From Bacteroidales bacterium UBA4295 (lineage in GTDB: Bacteria > Bacteroidota > Bacteroidia > Bacteroidales > Paludibacteraceae), in assembly GCA_002395805.1 (NCBI GenBank), contig DGVB01000037.1:1-64000 (forward strand): a DNA stretch of 64,000 nucleotides, given 5' to 3'. The notes beneath the pieces were generated by a model. It was not told the DNA's origin. It saw only the letters and a program-made list of their open reading frames with translations, and searched no databases. Position numbers and translations under genes: made by a program. Shown here in pieces: positions 6,256-14,793 of the stretch. How positions within the stretch are numbered: the stretch's first letter is position 1; each line of letters begins with the position of its first letter.

Positions 6256-8457
6256 ATGAGAAAATTTTTACTTTCTATCGTCGCTGCCATTATGGCGGTC
6301 GGTGCTTGGGCGCAGACCTGTTATGGCGATTCGATACCTGTGCCGCGCTACCTGACGGACATGAGATTAAATCAGGAAACCGGAACATTCAGGTTTGTAG
6401 ATAATTTCCAGACCTCAATGGCCATCGATCGTCAGTATTTCGTCTCTGTCTATGCACGCCACCATGATGAATGTCGATTTTCCATTCTATCGGGCTCTCG
6501 TGCTTATGGCTATGGGCTGGATCCTAATGGTTGGGATGGGTTTTGTATATGGAGCCTTCATGCTATAGGCAGTAATGCAACCATTTGGGCGGAAGATAGT
6601 TACGGCGGAGTGCAAACAGTTGATTTAACTCAACAAATCAATAGAGCCCTTGAAAAGGGATGCCTGGAGATCATTATTTTTGTAAATCCGAAATACGTCA
6701 CCAGGGATGAAATAAGTGGCGTTACTACCTATAATAGTTATTATTACCCGGATGAACCAACTACTTTAGTTTCAGGTGGAGCACATGCCTATAACTACTA
6801 TCTAATCAATTATTATGAGTGTGACCTCCCGAAGGTGAAGACCTTCGAACTCACCACTCCGGCAAGCACTGTCAGATACGGTGAGGATATCGAGCTGAAT
6901 TGCGCCGTACAGGCAGCAGGACAGGCACGGGTCGTTTTCTCGGAGTCCGACCAACCGGACGGCGACCAGCGTGTGATCTATGACTATACGTTGAGTGCAA
7001 GCGAGGCGGGAGCAGGCAAGGTCGTGAGCTACCATAAGTCCTTCATCGACGATGACATGCCCGCTACGCGGTATTATCACGTGGCATTATGGCTCCCGGA
7101 CGGCAAAGCAGGAGAGCAATCCACATCGCTCAATTTCAAGTATCCGCTGACGATCAACAGCGGCACACCGTCTTATTACAGCCCGGGCGAACAGATTACT
7201 GTGCCCAAAAGCGACTGCGGAGAGTACAGCGTGCGCACGGTCAATAATGTACCCGTGCAGCTCGAGGACCTGGGCGCGAACTATCGGCTCACGATGCCGG
7301 CTTGCGCCGTGTGGCTCAACGAGAAGACAACGCAATACACAGTGCAGTTCCGCGACTATGACAATACCGTTCTTAAAACAGAGAAAGTAGCCTGCGGCAG
7401 CGATGCTACACCTCCTACTCCTCCGACCCACGCCGGTATGACTTTCACCGGATGGGACAAGCCCTATACCGATATCCGAACCAGCCAAGTGATTCGGGCG
7501 CGGTATAAATACGAAGGCATAGAAGCGGAGTTGACATGCACAAGTGCCATCGCCAAGCAAGGAGAAAATATCACTTTCAATGTAAGAGTCAAGACACCGA
7601 CATCCATCGCTACTCGCGCTTTCCTCGATGCTGCCTGGATTGATGACGAGACCGATGAAGTAAACTTTGGCAGTGCCGTTTCTACAGTTGATTTTTCAAA
7701 AGAAGAAGCTGCAGAAGGTACAACCAAGTCTCTCAATGTAACTGTATTGCCTACCGGAGTGAATAATTACGGTCACCGTGCGCGCTACTTCCGCCTGCGT
7801 ATTCGCTTTAGCGGTTCAACTCAGGATTATTATTTCAACATCGCCCGCATTGATACCTATTATCCGATTGTTATCAGTGGTGATATCGTAGCCCTATCCG
7901 ACCTCGCTAACGGAACAACTATGACGGCTGGTAATGGAGAAACGCTCTATTCACGTCCGCAAGATACCATCCGTGCCGTGTCAGAGGTGACTGCTTGCAG
8001 CCTGAAGTTCCAATGGCATAGTATATCTCAAGACGTGGATGCCGGTGACTACTGGGTTGTCATGCCGGCAGGTAGCGGTGAGGAATTGCTCACCGTCTCC
8101 CGTGAGAAACATCATGTATCGTTCTATCTGGCAGGAAAGCAGGTTTATAATCCGGGCGAGTATGGGCCGCAGGAGATCACTTGCGGAGAAGCTGCTACCC
8201 CGCCGGATATCATAGCCGAAGTGCCCGAAGGCAAACTCTTCCGCGGATGGAAAGCACGCGGTGAATATGCCGACGATGCCTATAACTACGTCACCGAAGA
8301 TATGATCTTCGATGCCGTGCTGGAAGATAACCCCGAAGGCATCGAGCAGATTCCTACCCCGCAGGACAAGGCCCGCAAATATATGATCAACGGTCAGATT
8401 TACATCGCCCTACCCGACGGCAAGGTCTTCGACCTAAGAGGTCTGAGAGTAAGATAA
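6256..8457 (+). CDS. Large secreted protein with Flg_new/InlB-type repeats and conserved tail
   Basis: 733 residues, 20 nt after the previous gene and probably in the same transcription unit. Signal peptide at residues 1-19 (cleavage after AWA). Residues about 195-300 and 425-540 look like beta-sandwich domains (alternating hydrophobic, Thr/Ser-rich). Residues about 365-422 contain VQFRDYDNTVLKTEKVACGS and GMTFTGWDKPYTDI, and residues about 620-690 contain VSFYLAGKQVYN and GKLFRGWKARGEY; both are typical of Listeria-Bacteroides (Flg_new) repeats. The tail ALPDGKVFDLRGLRVR matches that of the protein at 1158-3422. No catalytic motif is recognised; a cell-surface binding or structural role is inferred. 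Confidence 0.85.
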   Translation: MRKFLLSIVAAIMAVGAWAQTCYGDSIPVPRYLTDMRLNQETGTFRFVDNFQTSMAIDRQYFVSVYARHHDECRFSILSGSRAYGYGLDPNGWDGFCIWSLHAIGSNATIWAEDSYGGVQTVDLTQQINRALEKGCLEIIIFVNPKYVTRDEISGVTTYNSYYYPDEPTTLVSGGAHAYNYYLINYYECDLPKVKTFELTTPASTVRYGEDIELNCAVQAAGQARVVFSESDQPDGDQRVIYDYTLSASEAGAGKVVSYHKSFIDDDMPATRYYHVALWLPDGKAGEQSTSLNFKYPLTINSGTPSYYSPGEQITVPKSDCGEYSVRTVNNVPVQLEDLGANYRLTMPACAVWLNEKTTQYTVQFRDYDNTVLKTEKVACGSDATPPTPPTHAGMTFTGWDKPYTDIRTSQVIRARYKYEGIEAELTCTSAIAKQGENITFNVRVKTPTSIATRAFLDAAWIDDETDEVNFGSAVSTVDFSKEEAAEGTTKSLNVTVLPTGVNNYGHRARYFRLRIRFSGSTQDYYFNIARIDTYYPIVISGDIVALSDLANGTTMTAGNGETLYSRPQDTIRAVSEVTACSLKFQWHSISQDVDAGDYWVVMPAGSGEELLTVSREKHHVSFYLAGKQVYNPGEYGPQEITCGEAATPPDIIAEVPEGKLFRGWKARGEYADDAYNYVTEDMIFDAVLEDNPEGIEQIPTPQDKARKYMINGQIYIALPDGKVFDLRGLRVR

Positions 8458-8479
8458 CAACTTCAAAATCAATACAATT

Positions 8480-9964
8480 ATGAGAACGAAAAGCATTATT
8501 TTCTTTACCCTGGCGGCGATGTTATCCGCCATGCCGGTAAGTGCGCAGTTCGGGCGCATCGTAGGTAGTCTGGAACAACTCGGCAAGAAGAAAGACGAGC
8601 CGAAAACACAGCAGGCACCCGCGAACCAACCTTCGCAACAGAAGAGCCAGCAGACGAACCAGGCTGCGAAAATCTACTACGTGAGCGTCAACGGTAAATC
8701 CCGCGGCGCGGACGGATTGAGTGTCGAGACGGCGAAGAAAGATATTCAGGCGGTGCTGAATATCATCAAGGAGAATAACGAATCCGGCGCAGTGATCCGC
8801 GTGAGCGAAGGTAATTTCCTCGGTGCTGCGAATGCCGGATATATCGAGATCAGCAGCTGGGTCACTATCGAAGGCGGATGGAATACAGACTTCACGGAGC
8901 GCAATCCGCTGAAATACATCACCCGCATCCAGCCTACCCAGGACCAGTTAGGCACCAACGGCGCCAAGGGTCTGATTCATATCAGCGGTCTGGACGACGC
9001 GATGGCTAAGAAGCCGAAGGGAACTATCATCATTGACGGTATCATGATAGACCAGGGTCTGGAAGCTTTCTACATGCCCAATGACCCCACTGACGAGCGC
9101 AACGGATGTCCCTCTGCGGCCTTTGAGACAGGGCGTATGGTAGATGCTATCCCGCCACAAGTGGAGCACCCGGGTATCCGGTCGATGGGATGGATAGCAG
9201 GTAACGTGATTATCCGCAATTGCCTCATCGCCAACTGCACCTATTTCGGCATCCAGATCAATACCCGTTGCGGCGAAGTAGAGATCTACAATAATGTCAT
9301 CCTCTCCAATCGTTACGGCGGCGTACGTATCGCCGGAGGCGACAAGAACGGCGAGGCATCGCATATCAATTTCCATCACAACACCGTGGCTTTCTCCTGG
9401 TGCCGAGACAAATATATGGAGGATATGGGTTACGGCTATGAGTTCATGACGCTCGTCAACGCGGATGTACATCATAATATGTTTATCGGAAATAACTACG
9501 CCGCCGTAGCCCGTACGCATGTCCTCTCCGGACCGGACCGCGTCATTGAGGCAAAGCGAGTCACCAACCTCTACGACAACTATTACTATATCAACGCTGC
9601 GGACCTGCAACTGCCGTCTGCCGGCGGAGGCAAATGGACGAATATCCAGTGTACGGATATCGAAGACATGGTGGATGAGAAGACCCTTCCGAGGGCAGAA
9701 AATAACCTGCGGATGGCGGATAACGATGCGGCGCTGGATGCGTTTGACCAGGACTATCTGGCAGGCGTAGCGAACCTGAAGGTCATCTCCTCCAGCCAGA
9801 GTTTCAACCGCAACTCGGCTTCCAACCAGTTCCGTGCCGCTACGGGCCAGAACATGCAGGGCAGCGAGACGCGGCGTGTTTCGATGTACGGTAACCGATA
9901 CAACTTCGACAAAGCGCTCAAGCTCTTCGGAGCCAAAGCCAATTACGGAGCTCAGAGGCCATAA
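8480..9964 (+). CDS. Secreted right-handed parallel beta-helix protein
   Basis: 494 residues with a signal peptide (cleavage after VSA at residue 22-23) and then a Q/K/P-rich linker (residues 35-62). Residues 65-370 show a pectate-lyase-like beta-helix pattern: YYVSVNGKSRGADGLS at the start of the fold, then rungs such as NVIIRNCLIANC, VEIYNNVILSNRYGGVRI and INFHHNTVAFSW. Family members include polysaccharide lyases and Ca-binding surface proteins. No catalytic residues can be assigned with confidence, and the substrate is unknown. Unlike its neighbours it lacks the IERNGK or ALPDGK tail, so it is probably handled differently after export. It is the last gene of the (+) surface-protein cluster. 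Confidence 0.85.
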   Translation: MRTKSIIFFTLAAMLSAMPVSAQFGRIVGSLEQLGKKKDEPKTQQAPANQPSQQKSQQTNQAAKIYYVSVNGKSRGADGLSVETAKKDIQAVLNIIKENNESGAVIRVSEGNFLGAANAGYIEISSWVTIEGGWNTDFTERNPLKYITRIQPTQDQLGTNGAKGLIHISGLDDAMAKKPKGTIIIDGIMIDQGLEAFYMPNDPTDERNGCPSAAFETGRMVDAIPPQVEHPGIRSMGWIAGNVIIRNCLIANCTYFGIQINTRCGEVEIYNNVILSNRYGGVRIAGGDKNGEASHINFHHNTVAFSWCRDKYMEDMGYGYEFMTLVNADVHHNMFIGNNYAAVARTHVLSGPDRVIEAKRVTNLYDNYYYINAADLQLPSAGGGKWTNIQCTDIEDMVDEKTLPRAENNLRMADNDAALDAFDQDYLAGVANLKVISSSQSFNRNSASNQFRAATGQNMQGSETRRVSMYGNRYNFDKALKLFGAKANYGAQRP

Positions 9965-10031
9965 AGAACACCTTCTATCGCTAACCATAGCGTGCAAAAA
10001 TACACTTTTTTATAAAAAAAGCACCTGAAAA

Positions 10032-10063
10032 TTTGGTCATATCAAAAAAAAGCAGTACCTTTG
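10032..10063 (+). promoter_or_regulatory. Bacteroidota-type promoter of the rpsF operon
   Basis: TTTG (10032-10035) is followed after exactly 20 bp by TACCTTTG (10056-10063). The spacer contains GTCATATC and an A8 run ending in GCAG, the same arrangement as at the tRNA and tmRNA promoters in this window. Transcription should start near 10068, giving a leader of about 65 nt that contains a GC-rich stem around TTCGCGCGC. Confidence 0.85.
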
Positions 10064-10132
10064 CACGCTTTTTCGCGCGCTGTGCGCGAAGGCATACTAT
10101 TATTAACTAATTTAAATTAACTATTTACTACA

Positions 10133-10486
10133 ATGGTAAATCATTATGAAACTGCCTTCGTTTTGACTCCCGTTTTGTCTGAACCGCAGACAAAGGAGGC
10201 AGTAGAAAAATTCGAGAATCTTCTCACATCGAATGGCGGTACCATTCTGAACCGTGAGGAGTGGGGTCTCAAGCAACTCGCTTACCCTATCCAAGGTAAA
10301 AATTCGGGCTTCTATTTCATTCTTCAGTTTGATGCTGAGCCCGCAGTAATCGCTACCCTCGAGACTGAGTTCCGTCGTGACGAGCGTGTAATCCGCTTCC
10401 TGACGACCCGTCTTGACAAGTACGCATTCGAGTATGCGGAAAAACGTCGTGGCAAAGGTAAACAACAAAACGCAGAGGAGGCTTAA
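10133..10486 (+). CDS. rpsF: 30S ribosomal protein S6
   Basis: 117 residues with the S6 pattern: [13 protein letters not shown] at the N-terminus, [19 protein letters not shown] in the middle, and [10 protein letters not shown] near the end. S6 binds 16S rRNA together with S18 in the small-subunit platform. It is the first gene of a four-gene ribosomal operon; rpsR follows after 2 nt. The C-terminal K/R/Q/E-rich extension is normal for the phylum. Confidence 0.97.
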   Translation: MVNHYETAFVLTPVLSEPQTKEAVEKFENLLTSNGGTILNREEWGLKQLAYPIQGKNSGFYFILQFDAEPAVIATLETEFRRDERVIRFLTTRLDKYAFEYAEKRRGKGKQQNAEEA

Positions 10487-10488
10487 TC

Positions 10489-10755
10489 ATGGCACAGAAT
10501 GACGAAATTCGCTATCTGACTCCGCAAGGCTCGGAGCAGAAGAAGAAAAAGTACTGCCGCTTCAAAAAATCCGGCATCAAGTACATCGATTACAAAGATC
10601 CTGAGTTCCTCAAGAAGTTCCTCAACGAGCAAGGCAAAATTCTGCCGCGCCGTATTACCGGTACTTCTCTGAAATTCCAACGCAAAGTAGCTCAGGCCGT
10701 TAAGAAAGCACGCCACTTGGCTCTGCTGCCTTACGTAACCGATATGATGAAATAA
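10489..10755 (+). CDS. rpsR: 30S ribosomal protein S18
   Basis: 88 residues. [20 protein letters not shown] and the basic stretch [33 protein letters not shown] are diagnostic of S18, the partner of S6 in the 30S platform. It lies 2 nt after rpsF and 32 nt before rplI. Confidence 0.97.
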   Translation: MAQNDEIRYLTPQGSEQKKKKYCRFKKSGIKYIDYKDPEFLKKFLNEQGKILPRRITGTSLKFQRKVAQAVKKARHLALLPYVTDMMK

Positions 10756-10787
10756 GTTTTTAACCCACTAACAAGAAAGGAAAGAAA

Positions 10788-11231
10788 ATGGAAGTAATTC
10801 TGATTCAAGACCTGGCTAATCTGGGTTTCAAGAACGACATCGTAAAAGTTCGTGACGGCTATGGACGTAACTACCTTCTGCCGCAGAAGATAGCTATCAT
10901 TGCGAATGAGGCTAACCGCAAGCAACTGGCTGAGACCCTGAAACAACAGGCTCACAAAGCAGCCAAACTGCTGGCAGACGCTCAGGCTCTCGAGGCTAAA
11001 CTCGCTGAGACAGTAATCGAGCTCAAGGTTAAAGCTAATGAGGACGGTAAGATCTTCGGTACTGTTACTACCCAAAACATCTCTGACGCGCTTGCAGCAC
11101 AAGGTATCGCTATCGACAAGAAAGTGATCACCATCGCTGAGCCGATCAAAGAGCTGGGTGAGCACACCGCGCAGGCTCGTCTCCATCGTGAGGTAAAAGC
11201 AGAAATCAAGCTTAACGTAGTAGCTGAGTAA
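10788..11231 (+). CDS. rplI: 50S ribosomal protein L9
   Basis: 147 residues. The N-terminal RNA-binding domain MEVILIQDLANLGFKNDIVKVRDGYGRNYLLP is the L9 signature; a long helix (residues about 42-75) and a C-terminal domain follow. L9 binds domain V of 23S rRNA at the base of the L1 stalk. Same operon as rpsF and rpsR. Confidence 0.97.
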   Translation: MEVILIQDLANLGFKNDIVKVRDGYGRNYLLPQKIAIIANEANRKQLAETLKQQAHKAAKLLADAQALEAKLAETVIELKVKANEDGKIFGTVTTQNISDALAAQGIAIDKKVITIAEPIKELGEHTAQARLHREVKAEIKLNVVAE

Positions 11232-11266
11232 TTAAAGTTTAATGTTTAACATTTAAAGTTTAAAGT
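11232..11266. repeat. 7-bp tandem array (TTAAWGT-type x5)
   Basis: Five consecutive heptamers (TTAAAGT, TTAATGT, TTAACAT, TTAAAGT, TTAAAGT) fill the whole space between the rplI stop and the A-rich sequence before the next ATG, so the intergenic region of this operon is itself a heptamer array. Confidence 0.85.
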
Positions 11267-11272
11267 AAGACA

Positions 11273-11527
11273 ATGAAAAAAGGTATTCATCCCGATAACT
11301 ACCGCGTAGTAGTTTTCAAAGATATGTCTGACGGTACTCAGTTCTTCAGCCGCTCTACGGCTGCTACGAAGGACACCATCGAAATCGACGGCGTTCAGTA
11401 TCCGCTGATCAAGCTTGAGATCTCGAACACGAGTCACCCGTTCTACACCGGTAAGTCCAAACTCGTGGACACCGCTGGTCGTGTGGACAAATTTATGTCT
11501 CGCTACGGCAATCGCACTCGCAAGTAA
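11273..11527 (+). CDS. rpmE2: 50S ribosomal protein L31, type B
   Basis: 84 residues. [46 protein letters not shown] and RYGNR are typical. There are no cysteines, so it is the zinc-independent type B (YkgM-like) form. Last gene of the ribosomal operon, followed by a strong terminator. Confidence 0.95.
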   Translation: MKKGIHPDNYRVVVFKDMSDGTQFFSRSTAATKDTIEIDGVQYPLIKLEISNTSHPFYTGKSKLVDTAGRVDKFMSRYGNRTRK

Positions 11528-11541
11528 TCCTTGCGGTATTT

Positions 11542-11577
11542 CAAGGGGCGAGCATGTGCTTGCCCCTTGTTGTTTAT
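11542..11577 (+). terminator. Rho-independent terminator of the ribosomal operon
   Basis: A 12-bp stem CAAGGGGCGAGC / GCTTGCCCCTTG (one G-T wobble) with loop ATGT is followed by a T-rich stretch (TTGTTTATT). Confidence 0.85.
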
Positions 11578-11625
11578 TAACCACTAGTAACCGGTACACT
11601 AGTAAACTATAATTTTTTCATCGCT

Positions 11626-12387
11626 ATGAACAACACAACTCTCTGGAAAGCATTAGGACGCAATCTCATTCTCTCCTTCATCCTCTTCGGAGCACTCATT
11701 GGAGTCCTATGGGTAGCGGAAATGATTTTCCCGAATATTACCCTCCTAAAATGGCATGACCCCGCCTGGGTTGTAGGCATTCCCGCCTCTATCATCGGCG
11801 TCGCATATATTCTGACAGTACGAGACCCGCATAACTACACCGGGTTTTTCGCCGGTATCCTGATGTCCATATTACTTGGCATCCAGTTCTTGCTGCAAGA
11901 GCAGTACGATAGCACATTCCTGTTTTTCTGCGTATTTATCCCCTTCCAGATGATGTCGATCTATAAATGGTCACGCGCGAAAGACGAAGGAGGAGCCTCT
12001 TTTGAGCCTAAGTTTCTTGATTCGCCAAGGTTGGCATTATCCTTAGGAATGCTCGTCTTTATCACGATAGGCGACTATCTTCTCTCCACCTTTGCTTTCC
12101 AGCATAACGGCTTAACTGATAATATGGCCGTCAAACTACTGAACGGACTGCTGATTTCGTCGTCATTCTTAGCAAACTACTGGTTGATTTATCGCAAAAC
12201 CGATTCCTGGATCTATTGGTTTATATACAGCATTGCAGGCATCGGGCTATTTATCCTGCTCGGTAATATATTCTCTATTGTACTATTCTCGTTCTTCCTG
12301 GTAATCAACTCAATGGCAGGTATTGCATGGATCAAAGCCACCAAACCTGAGAACATGGGCTGGTTGAAGAAAACTCACAATGCATAA
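11626..12387 (+). CDS. pnuC: PnuC-like nicotinamide riboside/mononucleoside transporter
   Basis: 253 residues with about seven hydrophobic segments. The motifs IPFQMMSIYKW and TDSWIYWFIYSIAGI, with the WxxW arrangement in a late helix, are characteristic of the PnuC (NMT) family, which carries vitamin B3 or B1 precursors across the inner membrane by facilitated diffusion. The next gene begins 2 nt after its stop. No thiamine or NAD riboswitch was seen in the 98 nt upstream, so the substrate cannot be deduced from regulation. Confidence 0.8.
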   Translation: MNNTTLWKALGRNLILSFILFGALIGVLWVAEMIFPNITLLKWHDPAWVVGIPASIIGVAYILTVRDPHNYTGFFAGILMSILLGIQFLLQEQYDSTFLFFCVFIPFQMMSIYKWSRAKDEGGASFEPKFLDSPRLALSLGMLVFITIGDYLLSTFAFQHNGLTDNMAVKLLNGLLISSSFLANYWLIYRKTDSWIYWFIYSIAGIGLFILLGNIFSIVLFSFFLVINSMAGIAWIKATKPENMGWLKKTHNA

Positions 12388-12389
12388 TT

Positions 12390-13310
12390 ATGATTAAACG
12401 TAAACAAGATACTGTCTTAAAGGTCGCAGAGCCTGCTCAACTGATGGACTTTCTCATGGCTAAGATGGGCGGTATGGCCAAGTCCTCGGTAAAGCAATTG
12501 CTCGGTCAACGCCGTGTCAAAGTAGGTAATGCCGTTCAGACACGACATGATTTTTCTCTCCATGTCGGTGATGTTGTGACCATATCCTCCGGACGCGGCA
12601 ATTCCCAACTCACCCACCCTAAGTTGAAGATCGTCTATGAGGACGACGACTTGATTGTGGTGAACAAGCAACCCGGTCTGCTGACCGTCGCTACTACCTC
12701 CGGTAGCAAAGAGACGACCGTCATGTCTATCCTGCGCGCGTACGTAAAAAAACAGAACGCGCGCGCGAACATCTACGTCGTGCACCGGCTGGATAGAGAG
12801 ACATCCGGTCTGCTGGTCTTTGCCCGCTCGGAAGAACTACAACATTACATGCGCGAATATTGGCGGGATTTAGTCACTGAACGAACCTATATTGCCCTCA
12901 CAGAAGGAGTACTTGAACCTCGAGAAGGAAAAATCACTACATGGCTGACAGAAGACAAACGCAATGCCGTGGTCTATTCCTCGCCCGTGGACGACGGAGG
13001 CGATATCGCCATCACGAATTACAAGGTGTTACGGACCACTCCTCCCCTTTCAGGGGAAGGCAGGGAAGGGGCTTATTCCCTTGTCGAACTCCATCTGGAG
13101 ACAGGCCGAACCAACCAGATCCGCGTGCATCTGGCATCCAAAGGATGCCCTGTCGTAGGCGACCGCAAATACGGTCATGGTAATGAGTCATCCCCGATCG
13201 ACCGACTTTGCCTGCACGCCAAAGTATTAGCCTTTATCCATCCCGTGACAGAGAAAACAGTGCGGTTCGAATCCCCTGTACCAAAAGAATTTAACAGAGT
13301 ATTGCAATAA
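12390..13310 (+). CDS. RluA-family RNA pseudouridine synthase
   Basis: 306 residues. An S4 RNA-binding domain (about residues 15-70; SSVKQLLGQRRVKVGNAVQTR) precedes the catalytic domain with HRLDRETSGLLVFARS, whose Asp is the family nucleophile, and the late motif LETGRTNQIRVHLAS. The exact RNA target (rRNA or tRNA uridine) cannot be told from the sequence. Odd feature: the stretch TPPLSGEGREG, encoded at about 13037-13072, interrupts the conserved ITNYKVL...YSLVELHLETGR block and is encoded by a GC-rich palindromic repeat. The frame is intact, so the protein is probably functional. Confidence 0.92.
   Translation: MIKRKQDTVLKVAEPAQLMDFLMAKMGGMAKSSVKQLLGQRRVKVGNAVQTRHDFSLHVGDVVTISSGRGNSQLTHPKLKIVYEDDDLIVVNKQPGLLTVATTSGSKETTVMSILRAYVKKQNARANIYVVHRLDRETSGLLVFARSEELQHYMREYWRDLVTERTYIALTEGVLEPREGKITTWLTEDKRNAVVYSSPVDDGGDIAITNYKVLRTTPPLSGEGREGAYSLVELHLETGRTNQIRVHLASKGCPVVGDRKYGHGNESSPIDRLCLHAKVLAFIHPVTEKTVRFESPVPKEFNRVLQ
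13037..13072. repeat. Palindromic CCTCCCC/GGGGAAGG element inside a gene
   Basis: The sequence CTCCTCCCCTTTCAGGGG continues with two AAGGCAGGG-type units. A closely related palindrome (CCTCCCTGAAGGGA) occurs intergenically near 156 and 996 and inside the gene at 3444-4574. It adds about eleven residues to a loop of the pseudouridine synthase. Confidence 0.6.
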
Positions 13311-13326
13311 TGATTAATGAATAATG
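13306..13326. repeat. 7-bp tandem array (AATAATG x3)
   Basis: Three heptamers overlap the stop codon of the pseudouridine synthase and supply an extra in-frame ATG (13317) upstream of the real start of the next gene. Confidence 0.7.
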
Positions 13327-13337
13327 AATATTCCGTT

Positions 13338-14711
13338 ATGAAGAAACTTATACTATTAAGTCTATGTATACTGCTCTTCATCCCGGTATGGGGTGAAAAA
13401 CGCAAAGTACACACTATCGGTGACAGTACGATGAGCGAATACAAACCCGCTGCTACGCCCAAACGCGGATGGGGCATGTATCTGCAAGCGTTCTTTAACA
13501 CCGATTCCGTCGAGGTCAACAACCGTGGTAAATCCGGTGCTTCTACCCGTACATTCTACGAGACGGAGAACTTATGGCCGTCCGTAAAGAAACAGTTCCG
13601 GTCGGGCGACTACCTGATCATCCAGTTCGCTCATAACGACGAGAAATGCAAAGGCGAGGATGTCTATGTCTATAACAGCGATATGCGTGCGCAGGGACAA
13701 GACACCATCAGCGATATGCGCGGCACCGAACCCAACACCACGTACAAGCAATACCTGTACCGATTCATCAACGAAGCCCGAGAGTACGGCGTAACACCGA
13801 TCCTGATGTCGCCTATCTGCCGCGCTTATTTCAAAGACGGCAAGATCAACGACGAAGGAAGGCATAAGTTACCCGGCACGAAAGAATTAAGCAGCCGGGA
13901 AGCGGAGCGCGTGCTTCGCCAGAAAGGAACGTACGACAAGGACTATGTGCGGTGTATGCGGGAAGTGGCGGAAGATATGTGGGTGCCTTTCCTCGACATG
14001 ACCGCTGCCAGCCAAGATTTGCTGGAACGGCAAGGGAAAGATTTCTGTATGGCGCATTATTTCAATTGCGGCGACAAGACTCACACGGGGGCAGAAGGAG
14101 GTATGGCGATTGCCTCCCTCGCATATGAACTGATCAGCCAATCTCCGGAACTGAATGAAATGCATCCATGGCTGGTTTTTCCTTCCCAACAAGCCTATGC
14201 CGCTTACGCGCAGCATATCGAGGATAGCGGAAAGAAAGCAGCATTTGCAGCAAAAGGCAAACGATTTGAGGAAACACTGCACGCCACTTTTGTGCGCAAC
14301 ATGAAGCATAGTTCCAAGGGCTATATCCCTACCAGCGGACATTGGCCTGCAGGCGAAATAGACGAAGTAGCGAACCGATACATTGAATACACCATCTCCG
14401 CAGACAAGAAGAAAGGAATGGTTATTGAATCCATTGTGGTGCCGGTATTCGTGAAGGGCGGACATGGCATGAACATGCATATCAACTATGGGTTCGGAGA
14501 GGATTTCAAAGACGTAACCACTATCTACGAAAACACAGCACTGCCAAAGAGCAAACCGCAGATGATCACTCTGGATCAACCTATTCTCATCCCCGCAGGA
14601 CAAACCCTGCATATACGTATTCTGCCTTGGTATGACTCCAACGGCAAGCCACAGAAAGGCAAATACCTCCAATTAGGAGAGTTAAAAGTGATCGGTAAAA
14701 AACTACAGTAA
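13338..14711 (+). CDS. Secreted SGNH/GDSL esterase, rhamnogalacturonan acetylesterase-like
   Basis: 457 residues from the ATG at 13338. I prefer this start to the ATG at 13317 because a standard signal peptide begins there (MKKLILLSLCILLFIPVWG) and the upstream ATG lies in a heptamer array. Block I is IGDSTMS (nucleophile Ser), block II NRGKSGASTRTF, block III FAHND, and the C-terminal catalytic pair is DKTHT. This matches the rhamnogalacturonan acetylesterase/YesT group, which removes acetyl groups from pectic polysaccharides. Residues about 280-457 form an extra C-terminal domain of unknown role. Exact substrate inferred. Confidence 0.88.
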   Translation: MKKLILLSLCILLFIPVWGEKRKVHTIGDSTMSEYKPAATPKRGWGMYLQAFFNTDSVEVNNRGKSGASTRTFYETENLWPSVKKQFRSGDYLIIQFAHNDEKCKGEDVYVYNSDMRAQGQDTISDMRGTEPNTTYKQYLYRFINEAREYGVTPILMSPICRAYFKDGKINDEGRHKLPGTKELSSREAERVLRQKGTYDKDYVRCMREVAEDMWVPFLDMTAASQDLLERQGKDFCMAHYFNCGDKTHTGAEGGMAIASLAYELISQSPELNEMHPWLVFPSQQAYAAYAQHIEDSGKKAAFAAKGKRFEETLHATFVRNMKHSSKGYIPTSGHWPAGEIDEVANRYIEYTISADKKKGMVIESIVVPVFVKGGHGMNMHINYGFGEDFKDVTTIYENTALPKSKPQMITLDQPILIPAGQTLHIRILPWYDSNGKPQKGKYLQLGELKVIGKKLQ

Positions 14712-14713
14712 GA

Positions 14714-14752
14714 CAATTAAAGCCACCCTCAAGGATGGCTTTAATTGTTTTA
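14714..14752 (+). terminator. Rho-independent terminator
   Basis: A 12-bp stem CAATTAAAGCCA / TGGCTTTAATTG is followed by GTTTTAG. It separates the (+) esterase gene from the convergent exbD operon and could act on both strands. Confidence 0.85.
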
Positions 14753-14793
14753 GTAACTTACCTGAATCCTAGACTACAAGAGAATAGAACTCA

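Noticed and set aside
1..9964. Surface-protein cluster considered as a genomic island or prophage
   Set aside because: No integrase, transposase, phage gene or attachment site is visible at its borders within the window.
11528..11625. Possible riboswitch upstream of pnuC
   Set aside because: Only 98 nt, mostly occupied by the ribosomal-operon terminator; no thiamine or NAD aptamer consensus is visible.
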